A stretch of 38,047 nt of DNA from Methyloversatilis sp. XJ19-49 (GCF_024580145.1 NZ_JANINI010000020.1:1-38047); one strand, 5' to 3'; positions 7,979-18,636 are shown, counted from the stretch's first letter. The notes: generated by a model not told the origin, from the letters alone. Program-made: numbers and translations.

Positions 7979-9711
7979 GGAACGAAGCGCTTGATCGTCG
8001 ATTCTAGCGCTGCGTTTTCAGGGTGCTGGGCAGCCACGGCACGCCAGAGTTTCACGGCATCTTCCTTCTGCCCCAGCAGCCATTTCACTTCCCCGAGATG
8101 GGCGGCGATCTCCGGATCCGGGCGGATCGAGAACGCGCGTTCCAGGTAAGTCAGCGCGCCATTCAGGTCGCCCCGCCGGAACATGACCCAGCCCATGCTG
8201 TCGAGAATGAACGGGTCGTCCGGCGCGAGTTCCAGCCCCTTGGCAATCAGCGTCTGCGCCTCATCCAGGCGGATGTTGCGCTCGGCGAGCGAGTAACCGA
8301 GCGCGTTGTAGGCATGCGCATGATCGGGCTTGACTTCGATCAGGCGACGCAGCCTCTGTTCGGCAACCTCGATACGGTTGTCACGCTCGGCAAGCATGGC
8401 GGTTTCGTACAGCAGCTCGGGCTGATCCGGCTCCGCTGCCAACGCCGCCTCAAGCACCGCCTCGGCTTCTTCGCCGCGGTTGGCATCGCGCAATAGCTGG
8501 AATTCGAGCATGGCCGAACGCGACCTGCTGCCGCCAGGCCGGTCGGCCAGCTGGCGCAGGTGAGCGCGCGCATCCTCGATGCGACCCATGCGGCTGAGCA
8601 GAAGCACATAACGCCCTTGCGCACCCAGGTAGTGGTCGCCTTGGCCGACCTGCTGGTACCAGTTCAACGCGTCTTCGTTCTCCTTCAGCTCTTCGGCCAG
8701 TTGCGCGAGGTAGAGCTTGACCAGGTTCGGATCCTGGTAGCGCATGCCCAGCAGCTTGGTGAAGTAACCCTGGGCACCCTTGTAGTCCTGGGTCTGCATC
8801 GCCAGCACACCGACGGCAAACACCACATCTGCATTGTCCGGCGCGCCGCCGAGCAGGACTTCGAACTGCTTGCGCGCGCCCGCGTAGTTGCGCTCTGCAA
8901 CCAGCAGGCGGGCGAACTGCATGCGCACTTCACGCGCATCCGGATAGCGCTTGAGGTGCTGTTCCATCAGCTTGCGCGCAGCAAGCTGGTCTGATTCGGC
9001 CGTGGCCTGGGCACGCAGCAGCAGCCCGGCTTCCCATTCCGGTCGCAGCTCATTGGCGCGGATGGCCGATTCGAGCGCCCGCTTCGGCTCGCGCGCCACC
9101 ATGGCCGACTGCGCGCGCGCGAAGTGCGCTTCCGGCAGCGTGAGATAGGGCTCGGTCAGCCGCTCAACCATCCGCATGGCTTCGGCCTTGTCGCTGAGGC
9201 GGCCCAGTACCCGGTTGAGCCGGAGCAGGCTTTCTCCGATCTGCGAGCCTTCCTGCGCCAGCAGCGCGAGCAGTTGCGGCTCGAGTTCCTGCGGCCGGTT
9301 GGCATTGACCAGCAGGCCGGACAGCATCTGCCGGGCCTGCACCGACTCCGGATCAAGTTCCAGCCAGAGCTGGGCCGCCTGCAGCGCAACTTCACTCTGC
9401 CGGCTGAAGGCGGCGATCTCGGCCGCGCGCTTGGCGATGCGCGGATCACGCGTCGACTGCGCCAGATCCATGTAGGCAGACGCCGAAAGCCCCAGTTCGC
9501 CGCGTTGGGCCGCGACCTCGCCCAGCAGCAGCTGATAGGTGATCTGGCGCGTCAGTTCGACATCGGGAAGCGGCGGAACATGGGGCGCGACAACCACCGG
9601 TTCGGGCTGTTCGGCGACTGCGGCCGTGGCTGACGGCTTGCTGCCGGTCTGGGCGCAGGCGCCAAGCAGAAGCGGAAGTACAAGTGCGAGCAGCAGGGGG
9701 CGGGTTGTCAT
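7975..9711 (-). CDS. TPR-repeat lipoprotein
   Basis: 578 residues. The signal peptide ends in lipobox LGAC (lipidated C19), followed by a low-complexity Ala/Pro/Val linker and then many tetratricopeptide-like helical pairs (for example HAYNALGYSLAERNIRLDEA and LDSMGWVMFRRGDLNGALTYL near the C-terminus). It is probably a periplasm-facing envelope scaffold for protein contacts. The position immediately upstream of lolB, with overlapping GTGA codons, is conserved in related genomes and hints at a link to outer membrane biogenesis, but no activity can be read from the sequence. It is divergent from mutM over a 139-base gap. Confidence 0.88.
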   Translation of the reverse strand: MTTRPLLLALVLPLLLGACAQTGSKPSATAAVAEQPEPVVVAPHVPPLPDVELTRQITYQLLLGEVAAQRGELGLSASAYMDLAQSTRDPRIAKRAAEIAAFSRQSEVALQAAQLWLELDPESVQARQMLSGLLVNANRPQELEPQLLALLAQEGSQIGESLLRLNRVLGRLSDKAEAMRMVERLTEPYLTLPEAHFARAQSAMVAREPKRALESAIRANELRPEWEAGLLLRAQATAESDQLAARKLMEQHLKRYPDAREVRMQFARLLVAERNYAGARKQFEVLLGGAPDNADVVFAVGVLAMQTQDYKGAQGYFTKLLGMRYQDPNLVKLYLAQLAEELKENEDALNWYQQVGQGDHYLGAQGRYVLLLSRMGRIEDARAHLRQLADRPGGSRSRSAMLEFQLLRDANRGEEAEAVLEAALAAEPDQPELLYETAMLAERDNRIEVAEQRLRRLIEVKPDHAHAYNALGYSLAERNIRLDEAQTLIAKGLELAPDDPFILDSMGWVMFRRGDLNGALTYLERAFSIRPDPEIAAHLGEVKWLLGQKEDAVKLWRAVAAQHPENAALESTIKRFVP

Positions 9712-9783
9712 GGGCAGAATCGCCTGGTGGGTTCAGAGTACGCTTGCGCGGTTAAGGCCTTGGAGTACGCCGACCGGAAATCG

Positions 9784-9812
9784 TTGCAGCCCCCGGCGCG
9801 TGATGGTATTCC
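9784..9812 (+). promoter_or_regulatory. Candidate sigma-70 promoter of mutM
   Basis: In the 139-base divergent gap, TTGCAG (9784-9789) and TATTCC (9807-9812) are separated by exactly 17 bases, 38 bases before the mutM ATG. The -35 element is close to consensus and the -10 is weak. No promoter for the divergent TPR/lolB run was convincing. Confidence 0.28.
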
Positions 9813-9850
9813 AAATCCCGATTGGCCGTCGCGCACCTGTCTGTCGTTTC

Positions 9851-10663
9851 ATGCCTGAACTTCCCGAAGTCGAAATCACACGTCGTGGCATCGCCGGCCC
9901 TTTGACCGGCCGCCGGATCGACGCCTGCACCATCCGTAACGGCGGACTGCGCTGGCCGGTGCCGGCGCATCTCGCCGGATCCCTGCCCGGACAGACACTG
10001 CGCGAAATCGACCGGCGCGGCAAATATCTGCTGCTGCGACTGGACCACGGCACGCTGATCATTCACCTCGGCATGTCCGGCAGCCTGCGCGTGCTGCCGA
10101 ACGGCGTGCCGCCCGAAAAGCATGACCATATCGATATCGTATTCGGTGACGCCACGCTGCGCCTGCGCGATCCGCGACGTTTTGGCGCCATGCTGTGGCA
10201 CGACGGACCGGACGCCCGGCATCCCCTGCTGGCCCACCTCGGACCGGAACCTCTGGGCGCCGATTTCAGCGCCGGAGCGCTGGCGGGCGCGCTGGCGCAT
10301 CGACGCTGTGCGATCAAGCTGGCCATCATGGACAGTGCCGTGGTGGTCGGTGTCGGCAACATCTATGCATCGGAAAGCCTGTTCCGCGCCCGCATCCGGC
10401 CCGGCAAGGCGGCGCACCGGCTGACCGGGCCGCAGGTCGCCCGGCTGGCCGACGAAATCCGCCAGACACTGCGCGACGCGCTGGCGGCCGGCGGCAGCAC
10501 GCTGCGCGACTTCCTGCACACGGACGGCCAGCCGGGATACTTCCAGCAAAGTTATTTCGTCTACGGCCGGGATGGCGAGGCCTGCCGGGTGTGCGGAACA
10601 GCCATCCGCAGCCGTCGTCTGGGCAGCCGATCGACCTTCTTCTGCACCACCTGCCAGAGATAG
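9851..10663 (+). CDS. mutM: Formamidopyrimidine-DNA glycosylase
   Basis: 270 residues. Fpg removes 8-oxoguanine and formamidopyrimidines and nicks the abasic site. The mature N-terminus PELPEVE contains the catalytic Pro and Glu immediately after the start Met, which fixes the start. The conserved RRGKYLLL loop and the helix-two-turn-helix segment VVGVGNIYASESLF are present. The C-terminal zinc finger uses C245, C248, C265 and C268 (CRVC, then CTTC). The plus-strand dynamin-like gene follows 47 bases later. Confidence 0.97.
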   Translation: MPELPEVEITRRGIAGPLTGRRIDACTIRNGGLRWPVPAHLAGSLPGQTLREIDRRGKYLLLRLDHGTLIIHLGMSGSLRVLPNGVPPEKHDHIDIVFGDATLRLRDPRRFGAMLWHDGPDARHPLLAHLGPEPLGADFSAGALAGALAHRRCAIKLAIMDSAVVVGVGNIYASESLFRARIRPGKAAHRLTGPQVARLADEIRQTLRDALAAGGSTLRDFLHTDGQPGYFQQSYFVYGRDGEACRVCGTAIRSRRLGSRSTFFCTTCQR

Positions 10664-10710
10664 CGCGCGCCGCGTGTGCTAGATTGCCAAGTGATCGAGT
10701 GGAGCGCGCA

Positions 10711-12663
10711 ATGAGCATGCAGGAAGAATTATCGGTCTATGGCAGCTGGCGCACGCGCGTCGAGCAGACCATTGTCCGTATCCGCGGCTGGCTCTTCGAA
10801 AGCAATCTGAGCGACGCACACAACGACCAGTGCATCGAACAGTTGCTGCTCAAACTGCGCGACGACCGGCTGGTCGTGGCCTTCGTTGCCGAGTTTTCAC
10901 GCGGCAAGTCCGAGCTGATCAACGCCATTTTTTTCGGTGACCAGGGCGCGCGCGTGCTGCCGTCCAGTTCCGGCCGCACCACCATGTGCCCGACCGAGCT
11001 GATGTATGACCCGGTGCGCCCGGCCTGCATCGAGCTGTTGCCGATCGAAACCCGTCGCGGCACGACCACCGTGTCAGATCTGAAAACCCAACCCGGTGCA
11101 TGGAGACGCCTGCCGCTCGACACCACGTCGGCGGCATCGATGCAGCAGGTGCTCGGCCGGGTCAGCGAACAGCGCAAGGTCGCGATCGGCGAAGCGGAGC
11201 AGCTTGGATTCCGCATCGACCTGAGCGGGGAAAACGGCCTGCAGCCGGACGCGAACGGCATGGTTGATGTGCCAGCCTGGCGACACGCAGTGATCAACAT
11301 GCCGCACCCGCTGCTGCGCCAGGGCCTGGTCATCCTCGATACGCCCGGTCTGAACGCCATCGGTGCCGAACCGGAACTGACGCTGTCGCTGCTGCCCTCG
11401 GCGCACGCGGTACTGTTCGTGCTGGGCATGGACACCGGTGTGACTCAGAGCGATCTGTCGGTCTGGAAAACGCATGTCACCGCGGCGGGCGGCTCACGCC
11501 AGGGCAGGTTGGCCGTGCTCAACAAGATGGACAGCCTGTGGGATGGGCTGCGTTCGGAAGCGCAGATCGACGCGGAAATCGGGCGCCAGATCGAATCCTG
11601 CGCGGCGACGCTCGACCTGCCGGCAAACCGGGTGTTTCCGGTGTCCGCACAGAAGGGCCTGTTGGCGCGCATCCAGCGCGATGGCACACTGCTGGCGCGC
11701 AGCCGTCTTCCGCAACTGGAACGCGCGCTGGTCGAAGACCTGCTTCCGGCCAAGCGCGACATCGTCGGCGCAGCGGTCGAACATGACGCAGGCGGCCTGC
11801 TCGCCCGCACGCACGACATGCTGATCGGCCAGAAGAAGGCGGTGGATGATCAACTGGCGGAGTTCTCCGACCTGCGCGGCAAGAACCGCGGTGTCATCCA
11901 GTACATGCTGAAGCGGGTGCGTGCCGAGAAGGAGGAGTTCGAGCGCGGCCTGGAGCGCTTCTACGCGACACGCAACGTGTTTTCGTCGCAGACCAACACC
12001 CTTTTTGCCCATCTGGGCATGGACGCGCTGCGCACCCGCACGGCACAGACCCGCGAGCAGATGGAAAAGGCCAACTTTTCACTGCAGCTGCGTGACGCGA
12101 TGAATGCCTTCTTCGGCGATGTGCGGGGCAGCCTGCAGCAGTCGGCCGTCAGCATCGACGAAATTTTCCGGATGATGGAAGCGATGTACCAGCGCTTTTC
12201 CTCAGAACATGACCTGCGGCTGGGCGTACCGGTGCCGTTTTCGGTCCAGCGCTACGAAAAGGACATCACAAGGCTCGAAAAGGCCTTCCACCAGCAGTTC
12301 AACACCTGGCTGAACATGCTCACGACGGAAAAGCGACAGCTTACGCAGCGCTTTTTCGAAACGGTGGCGGTGCAGGTGCGCAAGCACATGGAGGTGGTGA
12401 ATCGCGATGTCGAGCACTGGCTGCGCGCCATCATGGCGCCGCTGGAAAATCAGGTGCGCGAGCATCAGAAGCAGCTGAAGCGCCGCCTGGAGAGCGTGAA
12501 GCGCATCCATGAAGCCACCGATACGCTGGAAGACCGGATCGAGGAACTTCGCCAGAACGGTGTGGCGATCGATCACCAGATCGAGGAATTGGCGCGGCTG
12601 CGCGCCGCGCTGGATGCCGCGCTGAAGGCTGCGGTGATACGCGAGATGGACGCCGCCGCCTGA
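10711..12663 (+). CDS. Dynamin-like large GTPase
   Basis: 650 residues. The N-terminal GTPase domain shows a P-loop AEFSRGKSE (60-68), a switch I/G2-like region SSSGRTTMCPTEL (85-97), DTPG (210-213) and G4 NKMD (271-274). The C-terminal half is long alpha-helices, strongly coiled-coil around 560-645, as in the stalk of dynamins. No obvious membrane segment is present. Bacterial dynamin-like proteins act in membrane remodelling, but what this one does is unknown. The first Gly of the usual GxxxxGKS P-loop is Ala here. The ATG at 10711 is the first Met after the mutM stop. It is convergent with the ferredoxin gene, 11 bases apart. Confidence 0.87.
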   Translation: MSMQEELSVYGSWRTRVEQTIVRIRGWLFESNLSDAHNDQCIEQLLLKLRDDRLVVAFVAEFSRGKSELINAIFFGDQGARVLPSSSGRTTMCPTELMYDPVRPACIELLPIETRRGTTTVSDLKTQPGAWRRLPLDTTSAASMQQVLGRVSEQRKVAIGEAEQLGFRIDLSGENGLQPDANGMVDVPAWRHAVINMPHPLLRQGLVILDTPGLNAIGAEPELTLSLLPSAHAVLFVLGMDTGVTQSDLSVWKTHVTAAGGSRQGRLAVLNKMDSLWDGLRSEAQIDAEIGRQIESCAATLDLPANRVFPVSAQKGLLARIQRDGTLLARSRLPQLERALVEDLLPAKRDIVGAAVEHDAGGLLARTHDMLIGQKKAVDDQLAEFSDLRGKNRGVIQYMLKRVRAEKEEFERGLERFYATRNVFSSQTNTLFAHLGMDALRTRTAQTREQMEKANFSLQLRDAMNAFFGDVRGSLQQSAVSIDEIFRMMEAMYQRFSSEHDLRLGVPVPFSVQRYEKDITRLEKAFHQQFNTWLNMLTTEKRQLTQRFFETVAVQVRKHMEVVNRDVEHWLRAIMAPLENQVREHQKQLKRRLESVKRIHEATDTLEDRIEELRQNGVAIDHQIEELARLRAALDAALKAAVIREMDAAA

Positions 12664-12674
12664 GGCGTGGGCGT

Positions 12675-13427
<753 letters not shown>

Positions 13428-13431
<4 letters not shown>

Positions 13432-13961
13432 GTTCGTTCCAGCAACTGGTAATGGACTTGCCCGGCCTGCCCTTCGCGCGTCATGCGGAAGTCGCCAAGC
13501 ATCGGCACTGGATGTTCCGCCTCGCAGTAGATCACCGCGCCTACCGCAGCCAGTGCATCGAGATGCGGGGCCAGCCTGTCGAGCAGGCCGTGCCCGTAGG
13601 GCGGGTCGAGAAACAGCACATCGAACTTCCGGGGCGGAGCGAGCACGAATGTTAGCGCATCGCCCCGCACCAGTTTGACCTCGGGTGCGGGCAACTGATC
13701 GACCGCCTCGCGCAGGCGGCCGAATGCGCGCGCGTCGCGCTCGACCAGGGTGACCGATTCGGCGCCGCGCGACGCCGCTTCGAAACCGAGTACGCCGGAC
13801 CCTGCGAACAGGTCCAGACAGTGCTGACCGCTCAGGTCCTGTCCGAGCCAGTTGAACAGTCGCTCTCTGACCGCGTCCGGCGTGGGCCTGAGGCCGGGCA
13901 CGCCCGCCACGGGCAGCAGGCGGCTGCGCCACCGGCCGCCGATGATGCGAATGCGTGACAT
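13428..13961 (-). CDS. rsmD: 16S rRNA (guanine-966-N2)-methyltransferase
   Basis: 177 residues. RsmD methylates G966 of 16S rRNA using S-adenosylmethionine. The N-terminus [11 protein letters not shown] and [15 protein letters not shown] are family-typical. The SAM-binding loop is [19 protein letters not shown] (about 49-67) and the catalytic motif is DPPY (119-122). The ATG at 13961 gives the normal N-terminus; the frame runs open for 15 codons more without family similarity. The 104 bases up to the M16 stop (13962-14065) hold nothing recognisable. Confidence 0.95.
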
Positions 13962-14065
13962 GACCGCAATTCTAACCGCGGGGGCGTCTCCTGCAGGCCG
14001 TATCACCCCGGAAGAGCGGACACCACCGGGCGCAGATGCGCATCCGCATCCACGACCGCCTCCCG

Positions 14066-15379
14066 TCAGTCACCCGCGACGATCACCCGCACGATATTGT
14101 CAGCCGACAAGCGGCGCTGGAAAGCGTCTTTCACCTGCGCCGCGGTCACCGCTTCGGCGCGCCCGGGAAACTTCTTCAGCCAGTCGAGCGGCAGGCCATA
14201 GAAGCCGATGACGGCGAGACTGTCGAGCAGCTTGCGATTGCTGTCCAGCCGCAGAGAGAAGCCATCGACCAGATTGCGTTTGGCGGCCCGCAACTCGTCT
14301 TCGGTCGGCCCCTTGGCGATGAAGGCAGCCAGCGTTTCATCGACCACCTTCAGCGCGGCGGCAGCCTGGCTGCGCTCGGTCTGCAGGCCGATCTGGAAGG
14401 GTCCGAGCTGGCGCTGCGGGTTGAAATAGCTGTAGACGCTGTACGCATAGCCCCGCTTTTCGCGCACTTCCTTGGTCAGTCGCGACACGAATCCGCCACC
14501 ACCCAGGATGTAGTTGCCGACCTGAAGCGGGAAGAAGTCCAGGTCGCCGCGCTGCAATGCCGGCTGACCGACGAAGATGTGACTCTGGTTGGCCGGGTGG
14601 GCGATGTTTTCGGTTGTCGCCTGCGGCAGCGTCACCGCCGGAATCGGCGCGAGCGGCTCGCCCTGCGGCAGATCGCCGGTCAGTTGCACGGCAATCGCTT
14701 CTGCCTGCTCGCGGGTGACGTCACCGACGATCGACACGACGGCGCGCGGCGCGACATAGTGCGTGCGATAGTGGGCGAGCAGATCGTCGCGACTGATCGC
14801 GGTGACCGATTCGATGGTCGGCGTGCGACCGTACGGATGGTCGCCGTACAGCGCACGGGCGAAGCGCTTGCTGCCGATTGCGTCCGGCTTCGTGTCCGCC
14901 TCGCGCAGACCGGAAATGGCACGCGCCTTTTCGCGTTCCAGCACGGCAGCCGGAAACTCGGGCCGCGTCAGCAGGGTGTGCAGCAGCGCCAGTGAACCTT
15001 CGCGCTCGCGAGCACTGGAGAGCGTACGCAGCGACAGGCCGGCACGATCGTTGTCGGCCACGCCGCCCAACTGGGCGCCCAGATCGGTGAATCGCTCGGC
15101 CAAGGTGTCCTCGTCGAGACCGCCCGCTCCGGTGTCGAGCAGACTTTGCGTCATCGAGGCCACGCCGCTCTTGCCTTCCGGATCACGCGCCGCGCCGGCG
15201 TCGAAATCGACCTGGACGTCAAGGATCGGCAGCACACGGCTTTCGACGAAATACACCCTGGCGCCGTTGGGCGCCACCCAGTGCTGGATATCGATGTTTG
15301 CTGCGGCCGGCAAAGCGGCAGCGGCCGCGACGAGCATGAAGGCAAGGCGCGTCAGCGCGTTGCGGAAAGTTGGGTTCAT
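14066..15379 (-). CDS. M16 peptidase-like protein, catalytically dead subunit
   Basis: 437 residues with a Sec signal peptide (cleavage near AAA-NID, about residue 28), so periplasmic. The fold matches M16 (insulinase/processing-peptidase) proteins, but the zinc motif HxxEH is replaced: GVASMTQS (72-79) aligns with GVAHVLEH of the neighbouring gene, losing both His and the Glu. The substrate-binding block EVREKRGYAYSVYSYF is kept. The ATG at 15379 has an AGGGG Shine-Dalgarno 6 bases upstream; a GTG at 15409 would add 10 residues before the signal peptide. It follows the active M16 gene by 32 bases, suggesting a two-subunit enzyme as in other bacterial M16 pairs. Confidence 0.9.
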   Translation of the reverse strand: MNPTFRNALTRLAFMLVAAAAALPAAANIDIQHWVAPNGARVYFVESRVLPILDVQVDFDAGAARDPEGKSGVASMTQSLLDTGAGGLDEDTLAERFTDLGAQLGGVADNDRAGLSLRTLSSAREREGSLALLHTLLTRPEFPAAVLEREKARAISGLREADTKPDAIGSKRFARALYGDHPYGRTPTIESVTAISRDDLLAHYRTHYVAPRAVVSIVGDVTREQAEAIAVQLTGDLPQGEPLAPIPAVTLPQATTENIAHPANQSHIFVGQPALQRGDLDFFPLQVGNYILGGGGFVSRLTKEVREKRGYAYSVYSYFNPQRQLGPFQIGLQTERSQAAAALKVVDETLAAFIAKGPTEDELRAAKRNLVDGFSLRLDSNRKLLDSLAVIGFYGLPLDWLKKFPGRAEAVTAAQVKDAFQRRLSADNIVRVIVAGD

Positions 15380-15411
15380 CCGGTTCCCCTGCTTGAAATC
15401 GATGGGCACGC

Positions 15412-16797
15412 TCAGTGACGCAGGCCGGCGGGCTTGGCGCGCGGCTTGGCGTTCGGGTCGAGCGGCTGCGGGTCGAGCACCGCGACGGTCAGCGTGTCGT
15501 CGCCGAAATATTTCTGCGCCACGGCCTGAACTTCGGCTGCAGTGACTGTACGCAGCTTGTCGAGCATGCGGTCACCATCGCGCCAGTGGTAGCCGGCCGC
15601 CTCGAGACGGCCGATTTCCATCGCCTGCACGTAAGTGGAATCGCGCTTGTAGACCTGCGACGCAATGGTCTGGGTCTTGATGCGTTCGAGTTCTGCATCC
15701 GACACGCCTTCATCCGCGATGCGCTTGATTTCCGCCCGCAGCGACGCTTCGAGCTCCTGCACGGTCTTGCCTTTGGCCGGGGCGCCGCCGAGCACGAAAG
15801 TGGCTTCGCCACGTGATGTCGAGTCGTAGTAGGCGCCCACTTCGGTCGCGATCTGGCTGCCGCGCACCAGGTTGCGCGACAGGCGCGAGGCGGCGTGGCC
15901 GTCGAGAATGCCGGCCAGCACGTCAAGCGCATAGGGCTCGCGATCGTTCTCTACATCGGCCAGCCGCGGTGCCTTCCACGCCATCAGCAGTTGCGGAACC
16001 TCGGCCGGCGCCTTGACGACGACCCGTCGCTGACCGGTCTGTACCGGTTCCGCAGTCGCCTTGCGCACCGGCAAGGGCTGACTTTTCATCTTGCCGTACT
16101 GTTTCCTAACCTGTTCGAACACCTTCTTGTGGTCGACATCGCCCACCACCACGACGTAGGCGTTGTTCGGGGCGTACCAGCGCCGATACCACTCGCGTGC
16201 GTCATCGGCGCGCATGTTCTCGAGGTCATTCATCCAGCCGATGATGGGCCGGCGGTACGGATGCGCAGTGAAGGCGCTGGCCATCAGCTGTTCGTACAGC
16301 TGCGACTGTGGCTTGTCGTCGGTACGCAGCCTGCGCTCTTCCATGACCACCTTCAGTTCGCGGCCGAATTCCTCGTCGGTGATGACCACGTTGCGCATGC
16401 GGTCGGCTTCGAGTTCGATCATGCGCGGCAGCGCGGCCGCCGGCACGCGCTGGAAATAGGCAGTGTAGTCCTGGCTGGTGAAGGCGTTGTCGCTGCCACC
16501 CGCACGAGCGACGATTTCGTTGAATTCGCCCGCCTTCAGCTTCTTCGTGCCCTTGAACATCATGTGTTCAAGCACATGCGCCACGCCGGTGGTGCCGTCG
16601 TGTTCGTCCATCGCCCCGACGCGGTACCACACCATATGCACCGCCACCGGCGCCCGCCGGTCTTCCTTGACGATGACGCGCAGGCCGTTCGCAAGGGTGG
16701 TCTCGTACGGGTTGGCAAGCACCGGATGCGCCACCAGCGCGCATGCCGCCAGAGCGCTGCATAGCGCGATACCACGGGGAAAACGGCGCAAATCCAT
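15412..16797 (-). CDS. M16 family zinc metallopeptidase, active subunit
   Basis: 461 residues with a signal peptide (about 1-28, ending AHPVLA), so periplasmic or exported. The inverted zinc motif is HVLEH (74-78), and the third ligand is expected in VVMEERR around residue 154, the usual distance downstream. The middle shows the NNAYVVVVGDVD strand and the C-terminal M16 domain with GHAASRLSRNLVR. Substrate is unknown; the family degrades peptides or processes precursors. The start ATG at 16797 has GGAGAG upstream. It is divergent from ftsY (106-base gap) and probably heads the M16-M16-rsmD-coaD-ferredoxin run. Confidence 0.93.
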   Translation of the reverse strand: MDLRRFPRGIALCSALAACALVAHPVLANPYETTLANGLRVIVKEDRRAPVAVHMVWYRVGAMDEHDGTTGVAHVLEHMMFKGTKKLKAGEFNEIVARAGGSDNAFTSQDYTAYFQRVPAAALPRMIELEADRMRNVVITDEEFGRELKVVMEERRLRTDDKPQSQLYEQLMASAFTAHPYRRPIIGWMNDLENMRADDAREWYRRWYAPNNAYVVVVGDVDHKKVFEQVRKQYGKMKSQPLPVRKATAEPVQTGQRRVVVKAPAEVPQLLMAWKAPRLADVENDREPYALDVLAGILDGHAASRLSRNLVRGSQIATEVGAYYDSTSRGEATFVLGGAPAKGKTVQELEASLRAEIKRIADEGVSDAELERIKTQTIASQVYKRDSTYVQAMEIGRLEAAGYHWRDGDRMLDKLRTVTAAEVQAVAQKYFGDDTLTVAVLDPQPLDPNAKPRAKPAGLRH

Positions 16798-16903
16798 CTG
16801 ATACACTCTCCGGCAGTAAATGTGAGCGCGGCGAAATCCGCCTTCACGCCTCTGTTCCAAAGCCTTGCGCAAGCCGCAAGGTGTTCCAGTGACCGTCTCC
16901 CAC

Positions 16904-17953
16904 ATGTTTGGTTTCTTCAAGAAAGACAAAGCCGCCGCGCCCGACGCCAGCGAAGCCGCACCGGCCGCGCCTGACGTGGTCGCGGCGCAGGATAGCGCGC
17001 CTGCCGCCGACGCGCCGAAATTGTCGTGGGCGCAGCGGCTGCGCGCCGGGCTGTCGCGCACGCGTGCCCAGATCGGTGGCCAGCTCAATGCGCTGTTCCT
17101 GCGTACCAAGGTCGATGACGAGCTGCTGGAAGAGCTGGAAACCCTGCTGATCACGTCCGACGTGGGCATGGATGCCACCACCCATCTGCTCGACCGGCTG
17201 CGCGACCGCGTGAAACGCGAACGCATCGAAGAACCGGCGAAGTTGCGCGACGTGCTGCGCGAGGAACTGACCCGCCTGATCGCGCCGCTCGAGAAGCCGC
17301 TCGACGTGGACGCGCACAAGCCCTTCATCATCATGATTGCGGGCGTGAATGGCGCAGGCAAGACCACGTCGATCGGCAAACTGGCCAAGCATTTCCAGTC
17401 GCAGGGCAAGAGCGTGCTGCTGGCGGCCGGCGACACCTTCCGCGCCGCCGCGAGAGAACAGCTCGAAACCTGGGGCGCACGCAACAACGTGGCGGTGATC
17501 GCGCAGGATTCCGGCGACCCGGCAGCCGTGGTGTTCGACGCGGTCAATGCCGCCCGCGCGCGCGGCATCGACATCGTGCTGGCGGATACCGCCGGCCGCC
17601 TGCCCACCCAGCTGCATCTGATGGAGGAGATCGCCAAGGTGAAGCGGGTCATTGCCAAGGCGGATCCGACCGGGCCGCACGAGGTGCTGCTGGTGCTCGA
17701 CGGCAATATCGGCCAGAACGCACTGGCGCAGGTTAAGGCCTTCGACGCCGCCATCGGCGTCACCGGGCTGATCATGACCAAGCTCGACGGCACGGCGCGC
17801 GGCGGCGTCATCGCGGCCATCGCGAAGCAGCACGCGCCGTCGCGTCCGATTGCGCTGCGCTACATCGGCGTCGGTGAAGGTCTGGACGATCTGCAGCCGT
17901 TCAATGCGGCGGAATTCGTCGATGCCCTGTTCGAACCGCCGAGATCCCTCTGA
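16904..17953 (+). CDS. ftsY: Signal recognition particle receptor FtsY
   Basis: 349 residues. FtsY docks SRP-ribosome complexes at the inner membrane. An acidic Ala/Pro-rich A region (about 10-40) precedes the N domain, then the G domain with P-loop GVNGAGKTT (147-155), [16 protein letters not shown] and [10 protein letters not shown]. The start MFGFFKKDK is the common betaproteobacterial form. A GTG at 16889, five codons upstream, has a better-placed AAGG Shine-Dalgarno, so the true product may begin MTVSHMFGF. The ftsE gene starts 22 bases later; this is the classic ftsYEX unit. Confidence 0.96.
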   Translation: MFGFFKKDKAAAPDASEAAPAAPDVVAAQDSAPAADAPKLSWAQRLRAGLSRTRAQIGGQLNALFLRTKVDDELLEELETLLITSDVGMDATTHLLDRLRDRVKRERIEEPAKLRDVLREELTRLIAPLEKPLDVDAHKPFIIMIAGVNGAGKTTSIGKLAKHFQSQGKSVLLAAGDTFRAAAREQLETWGARNNVAVIAQDSGDPAAVVFDAVNAARARGIDIVLADTAGRLPTQLHLMEEIAKVKRVIAKADPTGPHEVLLVLDGNIGQNALAQVKAFDAAIGVTGLIMTKLDGTARGGVIAAIAKQHAPSRPIALRYIGVGEGLDDLQPFNAAEFVDALFEPPRSL

Positions 17954-17975
17954 TCGCAGCCCGAGCCCACGCCGC

Positions 17976-18626
17976 ATGATACGTTTCGCTCAGGTCACCA
18001 AACGCTATCCGGGCGGTCACACCGCGCTCGAGCAGCTGGACTGCGACATAGCGCGCGGTGAAATGGTGGTGGTGAGCGGCCATTCCGGCGCCGGCAAGAG
18101 CACGCTGCTGCGCCTGCTCGCCGTGCTCGAACGACCGACCGAAGGCAAGGTTCTGGTGGGTGGCGAGGATGTGTCGGCGCTCAAGCGCGCCGCCCTGCCC
18201 TACTGGCGCCGGTCGATCGGCCTCGTGATGCAGGATCAGCGCCTGCTGTTCGACCGCAGCGCCTTCGACAACGTCCTGCTGCCGCTTTCGATCAGCAGCC
18301 ATCCGTCGCGCGAAGCGGCCAACCGGGTGCGTGCCGCACTGGAACGCGTCGGGCTGTCCGGACGCGAAAAATCGATGCCGGTCGAGCTGTCGGGCGGCGA
18401 ACAGCAGCGCCTGACCATTGCCCGCGCCATCGTGAACCGGCCGCAGATCCTGCTCGCCGACGAACCGACCGCCCACCTCGACGACGCCTACGCGCGCGAC
18501 ATCGCCGAGCTGTTCCGCTCATTCAACGAAGCCGGCGTCACCATGCTGCTGACCACGCACGACGACGCGCTGTTCGCACGCTACGCACCGCGCAAGCTGG
18601 TACTTGCTCAGGGGCGGCTGCAGTGA
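17976..18626 (+). CDS. ftsE: Cell division ATP-binding protein FtsE
   Basis: 216 residues, an ABC ATPase that with FtsX forms a divisome complex activating septal peptidoglycan hydrolysis. Walker A is GHSGAGKST (35-43), the Q-loop is LVMQDQRLL, the signature is LSGGEQQR, Walker B is ILLADEPT and the switch His is in TTHDD. The ATG at 17976 gives the standard N-terminus MIRFAQVTKRYPGG. It is followed 10 bases later by ftsX. Confidence 0.97.
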   Translation: MIRFAQVTKRYPGGHTALEQLDCDIARGEMVVVSGHSGAGKSTLLRLLAVLERPTEGKVLVGGEDVSALKRAALPYWRRSIGLVMQDQRLLFDRSAFDNVLLPLSISSHPSREAANRVRAALERVGLSGREKSMPVELSGGEQQRLTIARAIVNRPQILLADEPTAHLDDAYARDIAELFRSFNEAGVTMLLTTHDDALFARYAPRKLVLAQGRLQ

Positions 18627-18636
18627 GGTGGCTGAA

